8,145 nt of DNA, taken from Deltaproteobacteria bacterium (GTDB lineage Bacteria; Desulfobacterota; Syntrophia; Syntrophales; UBA2192). The notes below the pieces were generated by a model, which had not been told where the DNA came from, did no database searches, and saw nothing but the letters and a program-made list of their open reading frames with translations. Shown here piece after piece: positions 1 through 5,839 of the stretch. Within the stretch, counting starts at the first letter, position 1. The number at the start of each line of letters is the position of its first letter. Location of the stretch: positions 1-8,145 of the forward strand of contig JAPLJU010000013.1 of assembly GCA_026388445.1 (NCBI GenBank), in the 5' to 3' direction. Position numbers and translations under genes: made by a program.

Positions 1-16
1 TTTGTAGCACATAATC

Positions 17-26
17 TGTCCGGTTT
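17..26 (+). repeat. Left terminal inverted repeat of the IS
   Basis: TGTCCGGTTT, partner of the right-end repeat at 1279-1288 with one mismatch (G/C at the seventh base). Similarity fades beyond ten bases, so the repeat is short for this family and its inner limit is uncertain. Confidence 0.6.
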
Positions 27-32
27 AGGATT

Positions 33-50
33 GCCACCTTTGGAGGTGGC
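33..50 (+). promoter_or_regulatory. Hairpin sequestering the transposase ribosome binding site
   Basis: GCCACCT (33-39) pairs perfectly with AGGTGGC (44-50) around a TTGG loop. The Shine-Dalgarno sequence GGAGGT (42-47) lies in the loop and 3' arm, five bases before the ATG at 53. In a transcript that starts outside the element the site would be folded away. Other IS elements are known to limit transposase made from read-through transcription in this way; applying that here is inference. Confidence 0.5.
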
Positions 51-52
51 AG

Positions 53-1228
53 ATGAGACGGACAGAGTTGCTACAGGAGAACCGGAACATGAGGTTTGAG
101 GAGATTTATGGAGGCTGGAACGACAGTCGGTTGACCCAGGAAGAGGCAGCCAGAATATTGGGTGTATGTTCACGGACCTTTCGGCGCTACATTGATTGCT
201 ACGAAGAGGAAGGTTTAAAGGGATTGCAGGATAAGCGGCTTTCCCAGGCATCCCATCGCCGGGCACCCGTAGATGAAGTGATGGCCCTTGTGGAACGTTA
301 TGAGACACGATACAGGGGCTGGAACGTGAAGCACTTTTATTCGTGGTATAAGCGCGACGGTGGGAGCCGCAGCTACACATGGGTTAAGAACACCCTGCAA
401 TCAAAAGGGTCGGTTCCCAGGGCGTCCAAACGGGGCGCCCATCGCAAACGCCGTGAGAAATCGCCCCTTCGCGGGATGATGATCCATCAGGATGGAAGCA
501 ACCACGAATGGGTGCCGGGGAAGAAATGGGACCTGATCGTAACCATGGACGATGCGACTTCTGAGCACTACTCCATGTTTTTTGTTCCAGAAGAAGGAAC
601 GGACAGCAGTTTTCGAGGAGTGCGTGATGTTATCCTCAGACAAGGTCTTTTCTGTTCACTCTATACCGATCGCGCAAGCCACTATTGGCACACGCCCAAA
701 GAAGGGGGCACGGTGAGCAAAACACAGCTCACCCAGTTTGGTAGAGCCATGAAACAGCTGGGCATTGAGATGATCCCGGCTTACTCTCCAGAAGCACGGG
801 GACGATCAGAGCGTGCCTTTAGGACTCATCAGGAAAGGCTTCCCAAGGAGCTCGCCCTTCATGGAATCACGGCGATGGATGCCGCTAACCGGTATCTTTC
901 CGAAGTGTATCTGCCGGCCTTCAATGCCGAGTTCACGCAGCCGGCCACTGAAGAAGGTTCTGCGTTCGTGCGGTGGGTCGGGGCCAATCTTGACGATATC
1001 TTATGCGAGCATTATGAACGGACCGTGACGGCTGACAACTGCGTGTGTTTCAACGGCTTGACGCTGCAAATCCCTGCAAACAAGTACCGATGCCATTACG
1101 TAAGAGCTAAGGTGCGGGTCCATCGTTATGTCGATGGCTCCCTGGCCATTTTCCATGGCCCAAGAAAAATAGCCGATTATGATGCCCAGGGACATCCAAA
1201 AAGGTCAAAAAAGGTTGTGACAGCGTAA
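53..1228 (+). CDS. ISNCY family transposase
   Basis: This is a DDE transposase, 391 aa, with the architecture of the IS1202/ISDol1 branch of ISNCY. The N-terminus holds a helix-turn-helix (about residues 25-62, around LTQEEAARILGV and a following RTFRRYI helix) for end binding. The retroviral-integrase-like core spans about 140-310. Likely catalytic residues are D147 (HQDGS), D206 (YTDRASHYW) and E253 (GRSER). A small C-terminal beta-rich domain follows (about 325-375). The ATG at 53 fits the family N-terminus and has GGAGGT five bases upstream. An in-frame ATG at 89 with AGGAG (75-79) is a second usable start that skips the hairpin-covered site. No frameshift or internal stop is seen, so the enzyme should be functional. 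It is the only gene of the element. Confidence 0.93.
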   Translation: MRRTELLQENRNMRFEEIYGGWNDSRLTQEEAARILGVCSRTFRRYIDCYEEEGLKGLQDKRLSQASHRRAPVDEVMALVERYETRYRGWNVKHFYSWYKRDGGSRSYTWVKNTLQSKGSVPRASKRGAHRKRREKSPLRGMMIHQDGSNHEWVPGKKWDLIVTMDDATSEHYSMFFVPEEGTDSSFRGVRDVILRQGLFCSLYTDRASHYWHTPKEGGTVSKTQLTQFGRAMKQLGIEMIPAYSPEARGRSERAFRTHQERLPKELALHGITAMDAANRYLSEVYLPAFNAEFTQPATEEGSAFVRWVGANLDDILCEHYERTVTADNCVCFNGLTLQIPANKYRCHYVRAKVRVHRYVDGSLAIFHGPRKIADYDAQGHPKRSKKVVTA

Positions 1229-1278
1229 CTCCGCCGCTCGTCACCTGACTGGAAAAGATCCCTGTTTCCAGAACAGTA

Positions 1279-1288
1279 AAAGCGGACA
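1279..1288 (-). repeat. Right terminal inverted repeat of the IS
   Basis: On the plus strand it reads AAAGCGGACA, which is the reverse complement of the left end with one mismatch. It lies 51 bases after the transposase stop codon, a normal distance for an IS right end. Confidence 0.6.
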
Positions 1289-1322
1289 AATCTATTTGTT
1301 GCTAACAAAAGGATTATTTTTC

Positions 1323-1352
1323 TTGCATCCCGTGATGTCAAAACGATATTAT
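1323..1352 (+). promoter_or_regulatory. Candidate sigma-70 promoter for the DNRLRE gene
   Basis: TTGCAT (1323-1328) and TATTAT (1347-1352) are separated by 18 bases, in a locally AT-rich stretch just outside the IS right end. Transcription from here would give a leader of about 145 bases before the start codon at 1506. The leader holds a modest CCCTTC/GAAGGG stem (1423-1428 with 1441-1446), but no riboswitch I recognise. The call rests on motif match only. Confidence 0.35.
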
Positions 1353-1505
1353 GAAATCCAATTTTTTTACCGTACCCCGGCCAGAGTTGAATGACAAACC
1401 GCGCTTCGTTTTTGTGAAGGTTCCCTTCTCAAGAACTGATGAAGGGCCTTGTGGCATATATCATTGGATCATTTAATCCGGCTTCTCACACAAGGAGGGG
1501 GCATC

Positions 1506-2786
1506 ATGAAACAGCGCATTTTCCTCACCGTCTTTCTTCTTCTCATGGCCACAGCATCATCCCCGGCCATGGCACAAATCACCATCACACTCGACAGGGC
1601 CGTCATAAACGGTCAGGATATCACCGAAAGCAGGCTCATCGTCGTCCAGCCGGGCGAGCCTCTATCGGGCTATCTCGAGGTGACGGTAAACAGCGGCGAG
1701 CCCGTCGGCACAACCGTGCCCGTGGCGGCCACACCGAACTGGTGGTGGGACGGTTACAGCACAAACGCGGGGACCTACACGCCCATTTCACCGGGGGCAC
1801 CCCAGGGTACGCAGACCTACCGATACGATCTCCCCGCGGATCTGTGGGCACCTTACTTCCCCGCAGGGGCCATCTATTACATCGGCGTCTTTGCCGGTGT
1901 GGCCGAAGACGAAGCGCATCTCATGTCCTGCGACAAGAGCAACGGCCAGTACGTCTGGGACACTTACCCGCAGGGCGAAACAAACGCCCTGGATGTCTCC
2001 AACTGGTCAAACGTCTACTGGGACCAGGCGGTCTCCGGAGGAGGCTCTGTCCAGGGTTTCAAGTTCTGCAGCGGCACAGTCTGCGGCCCCGGCAGCTACG
2101 GCGGTGCGGCCATCATGGTGCAGATCGCGAGCGCACAGGTCGAGAAGGAACTCTCCCTCCCGCCTGCGGCCGACACCTTCATAAGCTCGAGCAACAGGCG
2201 TTACTGGGACTACAGAAGCCCCTATCCCACCTATGAAAAATATGCGAACTACGGCAGTTCAAGCGGTCTGGCGATCGTGCGGGGCAAATTCGGGATGTTC
2301 GGAAGCTTTTCTGACTGGAGAGGAAGTCTCATCCGGTTCGATCTTTCCGAGGTCCCGCCGAACGCGACGATCGAGGAAGCCAACCTGTGCCTCTATCAGT
2401 ACATGGTCTGGGGCGAGCAGGTTTCCGTCCATCGCATGAGGAAAGACTGGAAGGAGCTCGAGGCCTCCTGGTACGAGCCGTACAAGGGCGGTGAGCTCTG
2501 GTGGGGCGGCTGGACGAACGGCCAGAATTACGAGCGAACGGCAAGCGATCTGAAGTCGGTGACGAAAGAAGGCTGGTTCTGCTGGAACGTCAAGGAGGAC
2601 GTCAAGATCTTCGTGAACAACGCCGAAGAGAACTTCGGGTGGTTCCTGAAGTCCGCCGCGACGACGGGAAGCGATGAAACGACTGTCGCCTTCTATTCCA
2701 AAAACATGCGTCAGGATAATCTCAAACCGTATCTGTACGTGCGCTACACAGTAAGCGGCTCCGGCCCCATAGGGTTTCCCCGGTAA
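1506..2786 (+). CDS. Secreted DNRLRE domain-containing protein
   Basis: This is an exported protein of 426 aa. The ATG at 1506 is preferred over a TTG 57 bases upstream, because AAGGAGG (1492-1498) sits seven bases before it and it opens directly into a signal peptide: KQR, then a hydrophobic run, with likely cleavage after AMA (residue 23). Residues 24 to about 210 form an Ala/Gly/Trp/Tyr-rich region of extracellular look (PNWWWDGY near 78-84) that I do not recognise; its cysteines C142, C188 and C193 could form disulfides. Residues about 217-415 match the DNRLRE domain: ADTFI, then GSSSGLAIVRG, RGSLIRFDLS, P-NATIEEANLCLY, and a Trp-rich stretch with WKELEASW, ending YLYVRYT. DNRLRE domains occur in large surface or extracellular proteins, often beside carbohydrate-related modules. 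The specific role here is unknown. The gene is monocistronic, with a strong terminator directly after it. Confidence 0.85.
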   Translation: MKQRIFLTVFLLLMATASSPAMAQITITLDRAVINGQDITESRLIVVQPGEPLSGYLEVTVNSGEPVGTTVPVAATPNWWWDGYSTNAGTYTPISPGAPQGTQTYRYDLPADLWAPYFPAGAIYYIGVFAGVAEDEAHLMSCDKSNGQYVWDTYPQGETNALDVSNWSNVYWDQAVSGGGSVQGFKFCSGTVCGPGSYGGAAIMVQIASAQVEKELSLPPAADTFISSSNRRYWDYRSPYPTYEKYANYGSSSGLAIVRGKFGMFGSFSDWRGSLIRFDLSEVPPNATIEEANLCLYQYMVWGEQVSVHRMRKDWKELEASWYEPYKGGELWWGGWTNGQNYERTASDLKSVTKEGWFCWNVKEDVKIFVNNAEENFGWFLKSAATTGSDETTVAFYSKNMRQDNLKPYLYVRYTVSGSGPIGFPR

Positions 2787-2795
2787 TATTTGAAA

Positions 2796-2835
2796 GGTTC
2801 CGGTCTCTCTTTCTGGAGGGCCGGAGCCTTTTTTT
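2796..2835 (+). terminator. Rho-independent terminator after the DNRLRE gene
   Basis: GGTTCCGG (2796-2803) pairs with CCGGAGCC (2821-2828), eight pairs with one G-U, and is followed at once by seven T residues (2829-2835). It begins ten bases after the stop codon and separates this gene from the riboswitch-controlled gene downstream. Confidence 0.9.
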
Positions 2836-2958
2836 ATCCGGCAATGTTTCTCCGTTTATTCGCATCCATCCATATCTGTTCGTCCCTCAACCTCCCTTTT
2901 TTCCGTTCAGCCCTCAGACTTTTCGTCAAATAGCCGATAAACCATGGACCTCGTTCTG

Positions 2959-3046
2959 CCTGAAAAGGGCAAACCACCCCGAAAGGGTGGGGCCGGAAAC
3001 CCCTGCCCCTCTGCGTGCAGCCGTCACCGGAGCCTCCTTTGCAGGC
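2959..3046 (+). promoter_or_regulatory. Diverged GEMM-I riboswitch-like copy
   Basis: This stretch closely repeats the 5' half of the aptamer about 160 bases downstream: CTGAAAA, then GGCAAACCAC, CCGAAAGGGTGGG. After that it departs: the canonical GGGACGCAAAGCC core is replaced by GGGGCCGGAAACCCC, and the CCTAA tetraloop-receptor strand is missing. The 3' side still resembles an aptamer end (GGAGCC, then TTTGCAGG at 3038-3045), and GCAAA (2969-2973) can pair with TTTGC (3038-3042). It is best read as a decayed or strongly diverged duplicate. The rest of the gap (2836-2958 and 3047-3120) shows no gene or other signal I can support. Confidence 0.45.
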
Positions 3047-3121
3047 GGTCAACGATCGGCATGAAGCTTCGCTCTAAAGCTTTCTGAGTTTGTGCCGATA
3101 TATGAAACAGAGTTCATGCGT

Positions 3122-3210
3122 CTGAAAAAGGCAAACCACGCCGAAAGGGTGGGACGCAAAGCCACGGGCCTAAATCCGAAGCCGTCGGATAGGGTAGCCG
3201 GGTTGCCAGG
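3122..3210 (+). promoter_or_regulatory. GEMM-I cyclic-di-GMP riboswitch aptamer
   Basis: The aptamer has the class I hallmarks in order. The 5' P1 strand GGCAAACC (3130-3137) faces GGTTGCC (3201-3207). A stem capped by the GAAA tetraloop (3143-3146) leads into the invariant GGGACGCAAAGCC (3151-3163). Then come the CCTAA receptor strand (3169-3173), a variable stem ATCCGA/TCGGAT (3174-3179 with 3185-3190), and AGGGTAGCC (3191-3199). By alignment with the Vibrio Vc2 aptamer, the ligand-contacting bases G20, A47 and C92 correspond to G3131, A3159 and C3206. G at position 20 is the base usual for c-di-GMP; cGAMP-preferring GEMM-Ib aptamers of Geobacter relatives commonly carry A there, so c-di-GMP is the likelier ligand (inference). 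It ends about 70 bases before the start of the FN3/CFI-box gene and should control it. Confidence 0.93.
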
Positions 3211-3216
3211 CGAAAG

Positions 3217-3275
3217 CAGCACTTTCCTGTGCTGAATTTCGTCGGCCCAGCAAATTCAGCTATACGGAGGTGCTG
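3217..3275 (+). promoter_or_regulatory. Riboswitch expression platform with competing stems
   Basis: Three pairings compete. CAGCAC (3217-3222) can pair with GTGCTG at 3229-3234. It can also pair with an identical GTGCTG at 3270-3275, which touches the ribosome binding site GGAGGTG (3266-3272). GCTGAATTT (3231-3239) pairs perfectly with AAATTCAGC (3252-3260), and this nine-pair stem excludes the first hairpin because both use 3231-3234. No T run follows the nine-pair stem, so control at translation initiation is more likely than transcription termination. The direction (on or off with ligand) cannot be told from sequence. Confidence 0.5.
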
Positions 3276-3280
3276 TTGTC

Positions 3281-4072
3281 ATGCTGACGACACATCTGCG
3301 GGTGAAGTTCGCCCGAAGGATCGGTTGTCTTCTCCCCGTGATCAGCCTTGCCATCCTGGTTACGTCGATCCTTTGCCTTCATATTTTCACGTCCGCTGTC
3401 CACGCCGCCCAGATCAGTCTTGAATGGGACGCCAACGGAGAACCTGATCTGGCAGGCTACAGGGTCTACTACGGGACATCGAGCGGCAACTACACCGCCT
3501 CGGCCGACATCGGCAACAACACCCACTGCGTGATCTCCAATCTCGAGCCGGGTGTCACCTACTACCTGGCGGCTACGGCCTACGACTCCGAGGGAAACGA
3601 AAGCGGCTTCTCCGACGAGATCGTTTATGCCGTTCCCGCTGCGGAACCCGGTCCGGGTTCGTCATCGTCCGATGGGGGCGGAAGCGGCGGAGGCTGCTTC
3701 ATCGCCACGGCAGCGTACGGCAGTTATCTGGCCCCGGAGGTCATGGTCCTGCGTCAGTTCAGGGATCAATTCCTTCTGGCCAATGTTCCCGGGAAGGCCT
3801 TTGTGAGGTTCTACTACCGGGTGTCCCCCCCCATCGCCGATTTTATCCGGGAGCATGAAAACCTGCGGTCGCTGACACGATGGGCCCTCTCACCGCTCGT
3901 CTACGGCGTGAAATACCCGAAGGCGTCGGGTGCGACCCTTCTCGTATTGCTGGCTATCGCCCTCATGATCTGTGTGGGAAGAGAAAAATGCGAAGAAGAA
4001 AATCTGCAGAATAACGACCGTTCATTCGTGAAATATTATACCGTCTCCGACCTCCGACCCAAGGGTGACTAA
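3281..4072 (+). CDS. Secreted FN3 + CFI-box C-terminal domain protein
   Basis: This is a 263-aa exported protein. A long signal sequence or N-terminal anchor (hydrophobic about 16-40, likely cleavage after VHA at 42) leads into a fibronectin type III domain (about 43-118: LEWDANGEPDLAGYRVYYG, then LEPGVTYYLAATAYD). A Gly/Ser/Pro linker (about 119-138) is followed by a CFI-box module starting at Cys139 (CFIATAAYGSYLAPEV). That module continues through LRQFRD, FVRFYYRVSPPIADFI and a hydrophobic helix (about 215-232), with a basic or charged tail after it. CFI-box modules are a known C-terminal type in deltaproteobacteria; the helix plus charged tail suggests membrane anchoring or sorting. The ATG at 3281 has GGAGGTG ten bases upstream. 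The riboswitch ahead implies c-di-GMP control, consistent with a surface, biofilm or motility-related role. The molecular function is unknown. The gene is monocistronic. Confidence 0.9.
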   Translation: MLTTHLRVKFARRIGCLLPVISLAILVTSILCLHIFTSAVHAAQISLEWDANGEPDLAGYRVYYGTSSGNYTASADIGNNTHCVISNLEPGVTYYLAATAYDSEGNESGFSDEIVYAVPAAEPGPGSSSSDGGGSGGGCFIATAAYGSYLAPEVMVLRQFRDQFLLANVPGKAFVRFYYRVSPPIADFIREHENLRSLTRWALSPLVYGVKYPKASGATLLVLLAIALMICVGREKCEEENLQNNDRSFVKYYTVSDLRPKGD

Positions 4073-4082
4073 CCCCTCCCTA

Positions 4083-4118
4083 AAGATAATCCCCGGCCTC
4101 CGCGCCGGGGATTATCTT
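4083..4118. terminator. Bidirectional hairpin terminator between convergent genes
   Basis: AAGATAATCCCCGGC (4083-4097) and its exact complement (4104-4118) form a 15-pair stem with a six-base loop. It lies between the FN3/CFI-box stop (4072) and the convergent Fe-S gene stop (4192). There is no clean T run on either side, but the lower stem is A/T-rich in both directions, so it can serve both transcripts. Confidence 0.7.
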
Positions 4119-4191
4119 CCAACTCTCGGAAATCATGAACATCCTGAACTGAAGCGTCCCGCCGGGTATTGTGACCCCGGGTTTACCCTTC

Positions 4192-5178
4192 TCAGGCCGC
4201 CAGGGCTTTCTTGCACAGCTCCGTGATGAACACGGGATTAATACCGTCATCCCGGCAGATTTTCCGCAGGTTCAGGTAACACATGGGACACAGGAACACC
4301 ATGGCCCCGGCCTTGACGTTTTTCGCGTCGTCGATGTTCCACTTTTTCACCGCCGCCGCGCGGTCCTTGTCGCGGGCCATCAGCGGGGCGCCGCAGCATA
4401 GCGCGTTGACCCTCTCGTACTTTCGGGCCGGTCTTTCCACACCGAGGAGCTCGAAGATCTTATCGAGATAAATGTCCTTCCCCTGCGTGTATCGCGAGGC
4501 GCAGGGGGACTGGTAGGCGACTTTGAGGGGAATCTTCCTGATTTTGTCCTTTCTCTTCAGCAGTTCCCTGTAGAGATACTCAAAAATATGGATCGGCCGG
4601 AAGGGCACCTTCAGTCCATACTCCTGGGCCAGGGTTGTCAGCAGGGTGTAGCAGTCATCGTGGAAACAGACAACCTCCTTCGCCCCGAGGGCGGCAAGGT
4701 TGTCGATAAACCGCTTCGCTTCTTTCTTGACCGGGCTTGGCCTGCCGAGATGGATGTATCCTACGGTGCAGAAGTAGTCGGCGCCTTCGACGATTGTCAG
4801 GTCCTCGAAGAGCGGATTGTCCAGGAGTTCACGGACCATATCCCCGACGATACACAGATTCATCACGGGAGCACCTTCCTTGCCCTTCTTGACAACCGTC
4901 GGCAGGTTCTGGAGCTTGGCGAAATTCTGCATGGCCTGTTCGGGAATCCCCAGCGCGCCCGTCTTTTCCTGGCGCTCGTTGAGCAGGTCAAAGGGATTGG
5001 CCTGGGTGGGGCAGACCAGGTTGCAGGATGCGCAGGTAACGCAGAGGCCCACGATGGGCGGCGTCCCCCCCGCTACGAGCTCTTTCATTTCCTTCTGGGC
5101 CCGCTCCAGGTCGTAATCGACATAGGGACAGAACTCGAGGCATTTTCCGCAGAAATCACATCTTTCGGAATAAAACAT
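4192..5178 (-). CDS. HdrD/GlpC-like Fe-S protein with CCG motifs
   Basis: This is a cytoplasmic electron-transfer protein of the heterodisulfide reductase/GlpC type. The start at 5178 (328 aa) is chosen because AGGAGG (5185-5190) lies six bases before it; the ATG at 5184 would directly abut that site. Residues below count from 5178. Two [4Fe-4S] ferredoxin motifs sit at the N-terminus: C7-C10-C13-C17 (CDFCGKCLEFCP) and C46-C49-C52-C56 (CVTCASCNLVCP). The C-terminal half holds two CCG-type regions. The second is typical (QSPC at 226, CCG at 261-262, CPMC at 297/300). The first is irregular (C137, then CFHDDC at 171/176). There is no transmembrane segment, so a soluble partner or a membrane subunit encoded elsewhere is implied. 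The substrate is not identifiable. A DUF3024 gene lies 123 bases upstream on the same strand. Confidence 0.87.
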   Translation of the reverse strand: MFYSERCDFCGKCLEFCPYVDYDLERAQKEMKELVAGGTPPIVGLCVTCASCNLVCPTQANPFDLLNERQEKTGALGIPEQAMQNFAKLQNLPTVVKKGKEGAPVMNLCIVGDMVRELLDNPLFEDLTIVEGADYFCTVGYIHLGRPSPVKKEAKRFIDNLAALGAKEVVCFHDDCYTLLTTLAQEYGLKVPFRPIHIFEYLYRELLKRKDKIRKIPLKVAYQSPCASRYTQGKDIYLDKIFELLGVERPARKYERVNALCCGAPLMARDKDRAAAVKKWNIDDAKNVKAGAMVFLCPMCYLNLRKICRDDGINPVFITELCKKALAA

Positions 5179-5301
5179 GGACATCCTCCTTCGCTTTCAG
5201 AATTCGCTCAATCATAGCCATCTTCCTCTAGCACAAATCGTAGATGTGGGGCATGTTTTTTATTAAAATGGATGAAGACACCCCTTTCCGGCCGCCCTTT
5301 C

Positions 5302-5646
5302 TCAAAACCCCCAGAAGACCTCCACGGGGTCTTCGTCCATTTCCCTCGGGAGGATTTCGAAGTCGGCCTTGGGGTTGAGGTAGTAGGCCCGCCACTTCGA
5401 ATCGCGATTCCTATAGTATAGAGACCACGTCTTTTCTCGTTCATTCCATCGGAACTGCGCCACATCCAGACCCACCCACTGGCCCGGATCGGTAAACGTC
5501 GCCCGCTGCTCGAAGATCGTAACGGAATCCTCTTCGATCTTGAAGCCAAGGCGGATCCTGCTTCTGTAATGAAGGGGTATTTTCTCCCGGCAGAACCAGG
5601 CAAGCCTCGTCTCCACGAGCTTTCTTGTGAACTCCGATAATGCCAT
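5302..5646 (-). CDS. DUF3024 domain-containing protein
   Basis: This small soluble protein (114 aa) of unknown function matches the DUF3024 pattern: an N-terminal ALSEFTRKLVETRL helix, a cysteine shortly after (FC), then RIRLGFKIEEDSVTIFEQR, PGQW near the middle, VAQFRWN, WSLYYRNRDSKWRAY, and a closing DPVEVFWG. The length and both ends agree with the family. The start at 5646 follows the family's MALSEF opening; an ATG at 5658 would add four residues. Neither has a convincing Shine-Dalgarno sequence. It is transcribed toward the Fe-S gene with a 123-base gap, so co-transcription is possible but not shown. No catalytic motif is apparent. Confidence 0.82.
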   Translation of the reverse strand: MALSEFTRKLVETRLAWFCREKIPLHYRSRIRLGFKIEEDSVTIFEQRATFTDPGQWVGLDVAQFRWNEREKTWSLYYRNRDSKWRAYYLNPKADFEILPREMDEDPVEVFWGF

Positions 5647-5705
5647 GATGAAAATCATAGCACGACCGGGGCTCAACGGTCAAAATCCGGCTCGTAGCCC
5701 CTCAC

Positions 5706-5804
5706 ATGGCAGGAAAACTGCAATACATGGGGTTCGACCACGCTACGGAGAAAATATTTCTGCACGGATACATCTCGTATGATGCCGGTACCGATGAATT
5801 GTGA
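5706..5804 (+). CDS. Possible 32-aa small ORF or gene remnant
   Basis: An open frame from the ATG at 5706 to the TGA at 5802-5804 would encode 32 residues of protein-like composition (MGFDHATEKIFL, then HGYISYDAGTDEL). The frame stays open upstream only to 5661. There is no Shine-Dalgarno sequence before the ATG. It lies in the 193-base gap between the divergent DUF3024 gene and the 145-aa gene. It could be a small protein, a leftover of a decayed gene, or chance. Apart from this and a possible -10 box (TATAAT, 5819-5824, without a good -35 at normal spacing) the gap shows nothing. Confidence 0.2.
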   Translation: MAGKLQYMGFDHATEKIFLHGYISYDAGTDEL

Positions 5805-5839
5805 AAATCAGCTAACCCTATAATAATCAACGGAAATTC

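Larger units (their letters stand above)
17..1288 (+). mobile_element. ISNCY (IS1202/ISDol1-like) insertion sequence
   Basis: One transposase gene is bounded by short imperfect terminal inverted repeats. The left end reads TGTCCGGTTT (17-26) and the right end, read inward on the opposite strand, TGTCCGCTTT (1279-1288), 9 of 10 matching. AATC occurs immediately outside both ends (13-16 and 1289-1292), which could be a 4-bp target duplication or an extension of the ends. IS1202-type elements often make longer duplications, and only 16 bases of left flank are visible, so the exact boundary is inferred. The element looks complete and its coding frame is intact, so it may be active or recently acquired. 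Confidence 0.75.

Noticed and set aside
1423..1446. CCCTTC/GAAGGG hairpin as a terminator or riboswitch in the DNRLRE leader
   Set aside because: It is a short six-pair stem with a 12-base loop and no T run, and no known aptamer motif surrounds it.
1351..1476. 41-aa plus-strand open frame between the IS and the DNRLRE gene
   Set aside because: There is no ribosome binding site, it overlaps the candidate -10 box, and there is no recognisable similarity; chance is likely.
1439..2236. 265-aa open frame on the plus strand, overlapping the DNRLRE gene
   Set aside because: It is Arg/His/Gly-rich and lacks any domain pattern; it is the out-of-frame reading of the GC-rich DNRLRE gene, which has a signal peptide and good ribosome binding site.
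4588..5217. 209-aa open frame on the plus strand
   Set aside because: It is the complement of the Fe-S gene, whose cysteine motifs are unmistakable on the minus strand.
5208..5603. 131-aa minus-strand frame overlapping the DUF3024 gene
   Set aside because: It is Arg/Ser/Gly-rich in the overlap; the DUF3024 frame matches its family over its whole length, so no frameshifted extension is needed.
5799..5824. TTGTGA and TATAAT as a promoter for the 145-aa gene
   Set aside because: The spacing is only 14 bases, too short for a standard sigma-70 promoter; only the -10 box is mentioned.
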